64,000 nt of DNA. Source: Oryzias latipes. Lineage: Eukaryota > Chordata > Actinopteri > Beloniformes > Adrianichthyidae. The notes under the pieces are model-generated. The model was not told where the DNA came from, did not search any database, and was given only the letters and a program-made list of their open reading frames with translations. A program made the position numbers and the translations under genes. The stretch spans positions 28,351,063 through 28,415,062 of the forward strand of contig NC_019879.2 in assembly GCF_002234675.1 (NCBI RefSeq). The letters are read 5' to 3'. Positions 33,864 through 43,850 of the stretch are shown piece by piece; within the stretch, counting starts at the first letter, position 1, and each line of letters starts with the position of its first letter.

Positions 33864-34745
33864 CAGTGTTTTTCAACCTTTTTTGAGCCACGGCACACTT
33901 TAACCTTGACAAAAATCCCGTGGCACACCAGCATCCCAAAAAAAAAAAAAAAAGCAGAAACTCATAGTCTGTTTTGATCTACAGCCCCCCCCCCCCCCCC
34001 CCCCCCCCGCAATCTGACGTGCATTTTTGTGATAATTGTGGCAGAAAAAGCAGGAAGGTGCAGATGTTTTTTCTGAAAGATGTAATAAAAGTTAAGTTAC
34101 ATACAAACTGTATGTTCGTTGTGGTTTCAATCCGTGTAACAAGGACGACTCATTGTACGCTGAGGCGCTGTCCCTTTAAGCCAATGCATCATGGGAGATG
34201 TAGTGTGAATACTGCGAAAAACGGCAGAAAGACTCGCGTCTCTGAGCTTCATGGTTTTGTTCACTTGTTCCAAGGTCTGATACCGGATTCTGTGGAAAGC
34301 TACACCGCTAAAGACGAGCTTTAGCTGGTGTTTTTGTTGGAACTGAGTGAGTTATGAGCTAAATTGGAACAAGGAAGTGAAGACTTTTAACACTTCTGAT
34401 TGGTCAGACTGATGACATGTGATTAAGCCTTCAAGAATGATTGGTGGAGTCGTGGAGACAGTAAAAGCTGCGGGACTTTTCAGATAACAGTGCTGCAGGT
34501 AAATCGCGGTGCCGTCATTCTTATCAAAATGCCTTTAATAGAATCAATTAAACACAAAGAAAAAAGTATTTTATGATCTTTCATATTCCTAACTACTCAG
34601 TGTTTTATCAGGACCTGTTTGGATGAACAAAGAGCTGATTTCCTGGAGATGGTTAATGTTTTTAGATCAGTTAATGAGGGCAATTTTCCACGGCACACTT
34701 GACCATCTCCCACGGCACACTAGGCACACTGGTTGAAAAACACTG
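33864..34745. mobile_element. Nonautonomous hAT transposon, 882 bp
   Basis: Ends cagtgtttttcaacc and ggttgaaaaacactg are perfect inverted repeats. The flanks cattggag (33856-33863) and cattagag (34746-34753) form an 8-bp duplication with one change, the hAT signature. Subterminal repeats of gccacggcacac are present at both ends. A poly(A) run and a 24-nt poly(C) run (33985-34008) lie inside; there is no transposase. Confidence 0.9.
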
Positions 34746-35004
34746 CATTAGAGTACGGTGGCCCTGAAGTCCAAATCACATTAACAAATCACTCAGTGCC
34801 AAAATAATTTAAATATCAAAATGACAATTAAAACTGCAAAACAAAAAAGAAACCACAAAAGCTTTGAGCTTGAGCTGCCATGACTGCTAAATTTCTGTTC
34901 TGTGAAACAACACAATTTCAATTCAATTCAAAATAGGCATAAAGGGCTGAAATGTCATTAGCTGATTAAAATAACAAATATGACACAACCTCCTCTTTGT
35001 AACA

Positions 35005-36056
35005 TCACATCATTTTTATGTCTCGAGAGCCAGGCTTCATAACTTTAAAAGTCACAATGATTTTTACAGACTTCCTGAACCAGGGGTAGAAAAGGGCGTA
35101 GATCAGCGGATTTATGCAGGAGTTCAGGTAGAACACAGACGTGAAAAAAGCTACATAAGAAGCGTTGACAAAGCCGGCGGGGCCTTCCAGAAGGACACAG
35201 TAATACGGAAGGAGACACACAAGAAAAACCAGAACCACCACCCCGAGGGTCCGGGCTGCTCTCAGCTCAGACTTCCTCACCGTCACACCACCCCTCTGAG
35301 GCTGAGCTGCAGCTCCAGGCCGGATGGCCCGAATCTGAGACACGGCCGCCACAAACACCCTCACACACAGGACCGTGATGGCCGTGATGGGGATGACCAC
35401 CGTGATAAAAAGGTCTGAGACATTTTCTGCACTGCTGACGCTAATTACACACTCTCCGAGGCAGAGGTTAGCCTTTCCTGGATGTTTAAGGTTTTCTTTC
35501 ATCATTACAAAGTCATAGAGCAGAGAGCAGATCCAGCAGAGGGACACAGCGAGCTGAGCTCTGCCCAGAGTGACTTTGGTGGGATAATGCAAAGGGTAAC
35601 AAATCGCTACATATCGGTCAACTGATATGAGAACCATGTTTCCCACGGAGGAGGAAGTAACAACAACATCTAAAACATAGTAAAAGACACACATCAGGTC
35701 CCCCAGATACCAGCAGCCGTCCAGAAAAAAAACCTGGAAGAGAATCAGGAGGCCCACGCAGAAATCAGAGACCGCCAGAGAGAGGATGAGGAGGTTAGTC
35801 GGAGTGTGGAGCCGCCTGCAGAACAGGAGGTAGAACTTTGTGACCTCAACATCAGAGTCTTTGACAGTTTTCAGGTTCACATTAAAAGTTACCTAAAGTG
35901 CGAGACGGAGACGATGACCAGCAGGTTGAGAGTCACGGTGGTCAGAGAGACGAAGCTCAGCATGAAGGGGATGAGCACAGCAGCAGAGGGAGAAGGCTTT
36001 GTCCTCCTGCAGGAGGAGTTGAGGAGTTCTGGGAAACAGAGTTCCACTTCCTCCAT
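35005..36056 (-). CDS. TAAR-c: trace amine-associated receptor, two exons
   Basis: Probable olfactory amine GPCR. Exon 1 is 35893-36056 and exon 2 is 35005-35815, in total 975 nt and 324 residues. The donor is AG|GTAACT and the acceptor TTCTGCAG|GC, phase 2 at the Arg codon after TM1. Motifs are LLNSSC at the N-terminus, RLHTPTN opening TM2, VDRYVAI after TM3, CLGEC in ECL2, and NSCINPLIYALFYPWF in TM7. By my count it has Asp at both 3.32 (CVFYYVLD) and 5.42 (DLFITVVIP), which in zebrafish TAAR13c pairs with recognition of two-amine ligands such as cadaverine. Start ATG at 36056; a weak TATA-like cataaga lies about 50 nt upstream. No break is seen. Confidence 0.9.
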
Positions 36057-36563
36057 CTGAGAGGGAGCTGCTGAGCTCTGACTGCTCCTCGGCCAACTGC
36101 AGCCTCTTATGGTCCTTGACAGGAACCCCCCCTTGGTTTGTTACTTGGTTACATGTCTGTAAGGACTACGGACCCTTTTTTATTTATTTATTGTACATTT
36201 AAAATTTTCTTGTTAGAGCTTAGCTAAAGCAACATGCAATGAGGCTTTAACGCTTTTATGGGGCTTTTATGGATTTTCATTCGAGGTTTCCAAAGTAAAA
36301 AAATGACCAGATCGATTTTGCAGATACTACAGTTATGTCTAAAGTCCTTTGCTACTTCAGAATCTACAGTTCCAAAATCTAGTGTTCTGAAAGTTTCCCA
36401 GAATTCTCTGCACAAAACCAATATACATGGATTCTCCCAATATTGGTAAATATAGACCACAATGCACTGTGTTTCAATGATTTTTTGTTAGGAAACATTT
36501 CATTTAAATGTTTTTTATAAACCGTTTAAGTTTTTGTCTGAGACTTTAAAAATAATCTTTTTA
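36057..36563. other. Upstream flank of TAAR-c
   Basis: No gene or repeat recognised apart from the hairpin that follows. Confidence 0.45.
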
Positions 36564-36609
36564 AAATCTCATTATTTGTAAATCTCATTATTTGTAAATA
36601 ATGAGATTT
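36564..36609. other. Tandem plus inverted AT-rich repeat (hairpin)
   Basis: aaatctcattattt is repeated in tandem and then inverted (aaataatgagattt, 36596-36609) with a 2-nt loop, just outside R1 copy C. Confidence 0.75.
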
Positions 36610-36617
36610 TACCTCCA

Positions 36618-36939
36618 TATTTCCCGCAGTGGTGTGTCATGACCGGCTCAGGCTCCACAAGCCCCGGCCGCCGTGTGCTTTACATAGAACACTGCCCGGG
36701 CCTCGCTGCACGGGGACCGTACACTGAAGTGCTCACTGCACTCTTTTTCCTATCCGCTGGGCCCCTAGGACCGGTACGACTGTTGCACTGTTTCAAGTCT
36801 GCTCGGACCATGTCATGCTGCCCCAGTCAGGCACCAGCCCACGTACAACGGCCGCAAGCCAACTATGCCGATGTCGGCTGCCTATTTCTAAACACGGACC
36901 AGGGAGTTAAACAGTTTGTGCAAATCCTAGTCTGTGTTC
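36618..36939. repeat. Dispersed repeat R1, copy C (left half)
   Basis: Matches copy A from ttcccgcagtgg to gtctgtgtt, where element X begins. The right half of the same repeat reappears at 63646 (copy D). Confidence 0.85.
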
Positions 36940-37531
36940 TGTCATGGCGTCGTGGACGCGACAGACCCTGTAGCTGTAACCCGGAAGTTACTCTCTATCA
37001 GGACTAGCTTGAAAGTGGTTTATATTCTTGAGAGAAGAACAGATAGCGTGAGTGGAGTAATCTTCGGGTGAAGATCTGACGTCACCGGAGATGTGAACGG
37101 CGAGGACTGGTGGACTATTTCCCAGAGAGCGCGGCGTGGAAACGCGGTGGTCCGAGGATCCAGCGACGTGGACGTCGAGGACGGCGGAACCAACTTGAGG
37201 TAAGGCGTGGGCGCCGAGGACGGCGAAACCAGCGTGGAGAGGAACTCTGGACGAAGGAACCAGCGTGACCAATGGTAGGCGGACCTGAAGGTGAGCACAA
37301 AGCGTCGTGAGCAAAGTAACTTAGCTTGGTTAGCAAAGTTTAAAAGGCCAGGCATAAGCACCGGAGTGAGTATAACAAACTGGCACTGGATACTGGTGAG
37401 AAGAACCCTTATGAAGGCAGTCAGGATGATCGGTGATGCAGGACAGCTGGTTCCAAGCTGGTTCCAATCAGCCCCCCTCCCTCCAGCAGGAGCAGGAGGG
37501 AGGGGGGAGGTGACTGACATGCACCGTGACA
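36940..37531 (-). repeat. 3' LTR of element X
   Basis: Ends tgtcatgg and ccgtgaca (TG...CA), 592 bp. A C-run on the plus strand at 37534-37544 is the purine tract of the minus strand. The partner LTR is not in the window. Confidence 0.75.
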
Positions 37532-37542
37532 GTACCCCCCCC

Positions 37543-39191
37543 TCAACGGCCGCCTCCAGGCGGTCCGGGACGGCGATCAGGGTGGGCCCGGAAGAAGTCG
37601 TCCAGAAGGGTACGGTCCAAAATCATGGAGCGGGAGATCCACGAACGCTCCTCCAGGCCGTAACCCTCCCAGTCCACCAGATATTGGAAACCACGGCCCC
37701 GGTGGCGGATGTCCAGGACCTGGTGAATGGTAAAGGCAGGAGCGCTGTCGATGAGCCGGGTGGGTGGTGTGGAAGCGTTCGGCGGGCAAAGGGGACTGTC
37801 TTGAAAGGGTTTTATGTATGTAGAGATATGAAATGAGGGGTGAACCTTCAAAGCCGCCGAGAGCCGAAGCCTGACGCAGGTCGGGTTGATTATCTTATCG
37901 ATAACGTAAGGTCCAATATAGCGGGGAGCCAATTTTCGTGAGGTGGATTGCAGTGGTATGTTCTTAGATGAAAGCCAGACCTTTTGGCCGGGCAGGTAGA
38001 CGGGACCCGCTCTCCTGCGTCGGTTGGCAATCCGACAGTTACTGTCCCGGGTGCGCAGGAGAGCGGCCTTAGCCTGACGCCAGACACGTTGGACACGTTG
38101 GAGATGGTGTTGAACGGAAGGGACGGCCAGATCTAATTCATGAGAGGGGAACAGAGGAGGGGAGTATCCGAGAGAAGCTTCGAATGGTGACATACCGGTT
38201 GCAGCGGAGGGATGGTTGTTATGAGCGTATTCGATCCATACTGAAACTTGGACCAGCTGGATGGATTCTGGGCCGCCAGACAACGTAGTGCGGCCTCCAG
38301 CTCCTGATTGGCTCTTTCAGCCTGGCCATTCGACTGGGGGTGGTATCCCGAGGTCAAGCTCACAGTAGCGCCGAGAGCAGAATGACCGCCAGACCTGTGA
38401 AACGAACTGGGGACCTCGGTCGGAAACAACGTCCTTGGGAATTCCGTGATGCCTGAAAACTTGATGGACGAGAATGTCAGCCATTTCTGTGGCCGTGGGA
38501 AGTTTAGCCAGGGGAATAAACTGGGCGGCTTTGGAAAAACGATCAACTATGGTGAGAATTACAGAGTTACCTTGAGAGTGCGGCAACCCCGTGACGAAGT
38601 CTAAAGCTAGGTGAGACCAAGGGCGCTCGGCGATGGGTAGAGGTTGGAGGAGGCTGGCAGGAGGAGAATTGGAGGATTTGGAACTGGCGCAAACAGTACA
38701 GGCGGGGACGAACTCCCTGACATCCTGCTCCATGGAAGGCCAGAAAAACCTGCGTTTTATGAGGTTGAGGGTCCTTTGAACTCCCCTATGGCAGGATATC
38801 CGAGATGTATGTCCCCGGACCAGGACATCGGAACGGAGAGAAGAGGGTACATACAGAGAGTTCGTGGGGGGAGGTGGATGATTAGGCTCCTCATTTTGGG
38901 CCTGCAAAACACGGGTCTCGATATCCCAGGTGAGATTACCGATGACACAGGTGGGTGGAATGATGGGAGCGACTTCCTGTTGGTCGTGGATGTTGAATTT
39001 GCGTGAAAGAGCATCTGCCTTAGTATTACGACTTCGTGGGCGATAGGTGGTCGTGAAGTTGAACCGATCGAAAAAAAGGCACCAACGAGCCTGACGAGAA
39101 TTTAGGCGCTTAGCAGTGCGGAGGTAGGCGATATTTCTATGGTCAGTCCATACAATGAATGGCTGTTCAGCTCCCTCAAGCCAATGCCGCC
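37543..39191 (-). pseudogene. Element X integrase and chromodomain, frameshifted
   Basis: Reading on the minus strand: the distal RNase H motif ([12 protein letters not shown]), then the integrase zinc-finger region with [18 protein letters not shown] and CTVCASSK, then core residues [17 protein letters not shown] and [17 protein letters not shown] further frame has [15 protein letters not shown] and the C-terminal chromodomain [19 protein letters not shown] with [14 protein letters not shown], which would target histone marks. The frame changes at about 38350-38390 and 38270-38290, so the enzyme cannot be made intact. Chromodomain-bearing Ty3/Gypsy elements are chromoviruses. Confidence 0.85.
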
Positions 39192-39898
39192 TGTGACGGT
39201 GTAGAACCGTCAGCTGCCGCTGCAGGCGCACACGCATGCACACACGCTCGCATACATACACACGTGCGCATAGACGCGCACGCTCGGACCCGGTAACACG
39301 TCATTTACATCAGCTTACCCTTTTCATTCCGTCCTTATCCCTCTGCAGGTAGCCCTGGGTGCACACTAGGTTGCCGACTCACCATCCCCATGCATACATT
39401 AACACGAAGCACACACGACGCCAACATTAACGTTGGTTTGTTTACCCGGAAGTAACCCGGTAACCCGGAAGTGGTCATGGACACCCTGGGTCATGTGACG
39501 CATCGGTCACTGTTTGTATTTATTTTTATTGATGATTATTGTTATTTTTCTGTACACGACACAGAATGTTTAGTTGAATGAAACTGTTTATTTCTGTAGG
39601 TTTATTTATGTTGTTGAACAATGCAAACACTTCTCCCTGTTTTCTCTTTGGACTGATGGAGAGCAACGCCCAGGAGGAGGGGCTTACCACTTAAAAGAGA
39701 ACCAGATACAGCTGTCAGTGTGGGAGTCTGAGTGGAGAAGTTGGAGAGTCTGAGAGGAGAATTTGGAGTGTTGGATTGGAGAAGTCTATGTTGGTTAACC
39801 TTTGTGGAGCAATTGGTGTGCTCTGTTCTTGCATTAAAGTCAAGAATACTTTCACCTTGGCGCCTCTGCCCAATCATTCCCTGGTGGGACCCACGACA
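39192..39898 (+). repeat. 5' LTR of element Y
   Basis: Begins tgtgacggtg, ends cccacgaca; an attaaa signal lies near 39833. Confidence 0.95.
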
Positions 39899-39900
39899 GT

Positions 39901-39918
39901 TGGTGTCAGAAGTGGGAT
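39901..39918 (+). promoter_or_regulatory. Primer-binding site of element Y
   Basis: tggtgtcagaagtgggat starts two bases after the LTR. Confidence 0.7.
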
Positions 39919-39924
39919 AAGCAG

Positions 39925-42260
39925 ATGGCTGGCCGCAAAAAGGTGAGACACAGAGGTCTGCGTTCCCAGAAGGAGGAGACGGAACCAACATCGGATGCAG
40001 TCCCTCTGTTGTCCAATTCATCCTCTGAGGAGGAGGTGGTAGATCCTGGTGCCTCTGGTGGTTCTCCAGGCCTGACCAAAGGCCTAGAAGGTGACTTGGC
40101 GGCTATGATGAGAGACTTCCTCCGTGGACAGCAGCAGCGGGAGGACAGATTCATCGCTGCCCTCCAAGGTTTGGAAGCCTCTTTTTCCAGGGCAGAGCAC
40201 CATTCTGGTCGGCGGCGTAACATCAGTCCCAAAGCCGCTGGACCAAGCTCAGCCGCAGTGAGTAGCCCAAGGTTGGATCTGCCAACACCAGCAGCAACGT
40301 CCCGTCGACGGCATCCAGTGGCACAGGAGGACTCCAGCTGGTCAGATCAACCACAGAGCAGAGTCAGTTTACAGCCACCTGATTGGAGACCTTACATGGA
40401 GCCAAAGGTCCCTCCATATCAGACAGGTGAGGACATTGAAAATTACCTGCTACGTTTTGAACGGATTGCCAGGACGTGGAGATGGCCAGAGACTGAGTGG
40501 GCATGTCGCCTGGTGCCACTGCTGTCCGGAAAGGCGTTGGAGGCCTACACAGCAATGGACGAGCAGCAAGCCCACATCTACAAGGACCTGAAAGACGCAC
40601 TCCTGGTAAAATTTGACATCTCGCCAGAGACTTACCGTCAGCAGTTCCGGTCTACTGTGGTGCCATCTGGGGAGAATCCGACTGAGACATACCACCGCCT
40701 GAAGGGCCTCTACCGTCGCTGGATCCGCCCAGAGCAACACAGCAAGGAGCAGATCGGGGAGATCGTCATCCTGGAGCAGCTGCTGCGTGTGCTTCCAGCT
40801 GACGTGAGGACGTGGGTGAAGGAGCACGACCCGGAGGATGGCCTCACCGCTGCCCGGCTTGCGCTGCAGTATCTCAACGCTCGACGAGGAGCGTCTGCAC
40901 GGCCGTCGGGTGGGGATCAGCGTCTTCCCATTCAAACCGCTCCACTGAGACCTGCACGGAGAGACTTCCATCAGGCAACGCAAGGTACCAACCCAGCACC
41001 TAACCAGCGAGCGGCGGGTAAGGACCTTGTGTGTTTCTATTGCCAGCAGATTGGTCACAAAGCCTCCGTATGTCCAATCCGCAAAACTAAATTCACAGGT
41101 GCTTGCTACGCACCCAGGCCAGAGACTGTCACAGGAGCAGGGCCTGTGCACATGGACAAAGACACTTTCCAGCCACTTAAACAGGTGACTGTGAACGGAC
41201 AGCAGGTTACTGCTATGTTGGACACGGGCAGTTTTGTTTCTCTGGTCAAACAGAGTTTAATCCCTTTTGGTGGACTTGATTATAGCAGGCAAACAAGTGT
41301 TGTGTGTGTTCATGGCGACCAACATTTGTACCCAAAAGCGGATGTAACAGTGACCATAAATGAACAATCCTATCTTTTGACTGTCGGGGTGGTAGAGAAC
41401 CTACCTGTTGATTTAATTTTGGGGTGTGATTTACCTATGTTGGGGGACTTATTAAATGAGGCTGCTGAAACAGCTAAAGCTAATGATGAGCTAGCTGTTA
41501 CTGTCTCAGCACCTGTGCTAACTAGAGCTCAGGCTAAAGCGGGAATGCAAAGTCTTCCACGTTTGGATGACGATTTCTTTGATGGAGGCAAAGAAATGCC
41601 CAGAAAATCCCGTCGTCAAAGACGGTTTGAGAAAAAACTTAAGTTGCTGGATCCTGAGATCACAACAACAGCAGAAACATTTGACATACCAGCTGACATT
41701 TCGGCGTTGCGGAAAGAAGACCAAACTTTAAAACCATTGTTTGCCAAGGTGACAACAGAGAGTGACAAATGTTTGGGGAATGTGCGGTTTATTGTTGCTG
41801 ATGATGTTCTGTATGCAGCTGAAGGTGAACACCTACGGTTAGTTCTTCCAACCACCTGCAGGCCACTCGTCATGCACTTAGCGCACACACTCCCATGGGC
41901 GGGTCACCTGGGTCGTCACAAAACCTATCTGCGGGTTAGTTCACGTTTTTTCTGGCCATCAATGTACACTGACATTCAGACGTACTGTGCAACATGTCCT
42001 ACCTGCCAGAAAACTGCAATAACACACAAGTCTGACAGAGCATTACTACACCCACTTCCTATAATTTCCACTCCATTCAGGAGAATAGCCATGGACATTG
42101 TTGGACCTTTACCTAAGAGCAGTAGCGGTCACGAATACATCCTGGTGGTCTGTGATTATGCTACACGGTTCCCAGAAGCTTTTCCCCTGCGCACCATTAC
42201 AGCTCCTGCAGTCATGAGAGCGTTAATTCAGTTTTTCTCCAGGGTAGGAATACCGGATGA
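39925..42260 (+). CDS. Element Y gag, protease and N-terminal integrase (interrupted by L1)
   Basis: ATG at 39925, shortly after the primer-binding site. Residues about 220-322 form a helical capsid stretch that includes EQIGEIVILEQLLRVLP and ADVRTWVKEHDPE, resembling the vertebrate SCAN domain. A zinc knuckle follows (CFYCQQIGHKASVC), then a protease site MLDTGSFVSLV. Next come the integrase HHCC finger (GHLGRHKTYL ... CPTCQK) and the first catalytic Asp in AMDIVGPLP. The frame is open to the L1 junction at 42260, after GIPDE, and resumes in the same frame beyond it. The product of this copy would end in L1-derived residues near 42339. Only the insertion interrupts it. Confidence 0.9.
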
Positions 42261-42311
42261 GGAAACCAAAGATGGAGGGAAACCAAAGATGGAGGGAAAC
42301 CAAAGATGGAG
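42261..42311 (+). repeat. Three 17-bp tandem units at the L1 5' end
   Basis: ggaaaccaaagatggag three times without change, at the very start of the element. Confidence 0.9.
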
Positions 42312-42563
42312 CGACATGGTTGAGCACGTGATGCTGTAGTATCGCGAGAGCCGACGAGAGGAGTGTGGTGAGTTTACTTGGCGGCGCGTAAGTTGTGAAC
42401 AAACATTTTTGATTTATTTAATTACACCGCCATATTTAAATAATCCAGAAAGTTTAAAAAATAAAAATCTGAAAAAGTTTGTCAAGCATTTGCCAGCCTG
42501 GATGACCTGGAGGACCTGGAGGATCTGGAGAATTACATCGACGAGTGTTTCAATACCTGCCTC

Positions 42564-43331
42564 ATGAAGAAATCCAACACCGCCACTCCGTCCACCAAAC
42601 GCAACCGTCCCGAAGACTCACCGGGGGCTGCCTCCTCCCCAGGCAGCAACATGAGCGACATCCTGGATTCAATTGATAAAAAGCTCTCCAGCCTTGATTG
42701 CCGTTTAAATCTGCTGGAGATCCTCCATAAGGAATTCCAAGGTCTGCGAGAGTCTCTGGAGTTCAGCCAACAGCAGGTGCAGGAGCTCGCAGCGGAGAAC
42801 CAGGCCCTCAGAGAGACCGTGAAGATCTTGGGCCACGACACCGCCCGTCTCTCTGAGGAAAACCGATCCATCAAGGAAACCCTCCTGGATCTTCAGGCGA
42901 GGAGCATGAGGGACAATCTAGTGTTCGCAGGGATTCCAGAAGAGGCAGGGGAAGTCCCGGAGAACATTGTTAAGTCCTTTATAGAGGTCCACCTGAAACT
43001 CCCCAAGGAAGAAGTCCAGAAGATCTCCTTCCACAGGGTTCACCGGCTCGGAGGAAAAAGGCCGGACAATCAGCGTCCCCGTCCTATTGTTGCTAAATTT
43101 GAACATTATAAACAAAAGATGCAGGTAAAAAGCAGAGGGCGCGAGCTGAAAGACACACATTACAGCGTGAATGATCAGTTTCCAGGCGAGATCCTCCGCC
43201 GTCGGAAAATCCTCTTCCCGCTGAGGAGGAAGCACCTGTCTGCTGGAGCACGCGCGGTGGTTGCTGTTGATAAACTTTTTGTGAATGGCAAGCTGTTCCG
43301 GGACCCAGAGGTAACACCCTGGCTGTGCTGA
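42564..43331 (+). CDS. L1 ORF1: nucleic-acid-binding chaperone-type protein
   Basis: 255 residues. The N-terminal part is charged; residues about 30-110 form a long coiled coil (heptads around LDSIDKKLSSLDCRLNLLE and QQVQELAAENQALRETV). Then an RRM-like domain opens with MRDNLVFAGIPEE and carries HRVHRLG, and a basic C-terminal domain carries VNDQFPGEILRRRKILFPL. This is the layout of L1 ORF1p, which trimerises and coats its RNA (family knowledge). The frame is open upstream of the ATG with the acidic text DDLEDLEDLENYIDE, so an earlier start may have been lost or a non-ATG start may be used. ORF2 begins 520 nt further on. Confidence 0.9.
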   Translation: MKKSNTATPSTKRNRPEDSPGAASSPGSNMSDILDSIDKKLSSLDCRLNLLEILHKEFQGLRESLEFSQQQVQELAAENQALRETVKILGHDTARLSEENRSIKETLLDLQARSMRDNLVFAGIPEEAGEVPENIVKSFIEVHLKLPKEEVQKISFHRVHRLGGKRPDNQRPRPIVAKFEHYKQKMQVKSRGRELKDTHYSVNDQFPGEILRRRKILFPLRRKHLSAGARAVVAVDKLFVNGKLFRDPEVTPWLC

Positions 43332-43850
43332 AGGCTTTCAGAGGCGCACTGACATCTGCGCTGCCCAGAAGAAACCCGCAAACTTATTTAACTAGGAAAT
43401 AATCGGATCATCAATAATCCACACCTCTCAGGAAAAGTGTTTTTTCTTTCTCTCACATTCATGTTTCTGTTGTTGTTTCGTTGTTTTTGTTTTTTGTTCT
43501 TTCTCTTTCCCTCTCTCTTTTCTCTTGTCCCCCCCCCTTCCCATGTCCTCATATGTGAATCAGGTAAAGTCAACGCAACCATGGTGAGTATTTATTTATG
43601 CACGGAACGGGCGCGCGCGCATACTAGCGCGCATAAGAGCATGCACACGCGATCCCGCACACACACGTTGATAAACTGCAAAAACCTCACTTAGGCTCAC
43701 ACAGGACGCACATAACATGCAGCTCATAGCCAAGATACGTTCACCCACAACGCATAGCGCTTGTCAGTGTAGCAGGTACGCACAGCGGGCACGCGCACAC
43801 GGACGGGCACACGCACTATTTAGCCTTGCACTCTCCCGGTTAGAACAGCT

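Noticed and set aside
33974..34324. 116-codon frame starting with a Pro run
   Set aside because: Starts in the poly(C) tract of the hAT MITE and has no known domain.
39602..40021. Open frames reading antisense through the LTRs of element Y (also 52883-53180)
   Set aside because: The same text occurs in both LTRs and has no domain; it only extends the frame of element X by chance.
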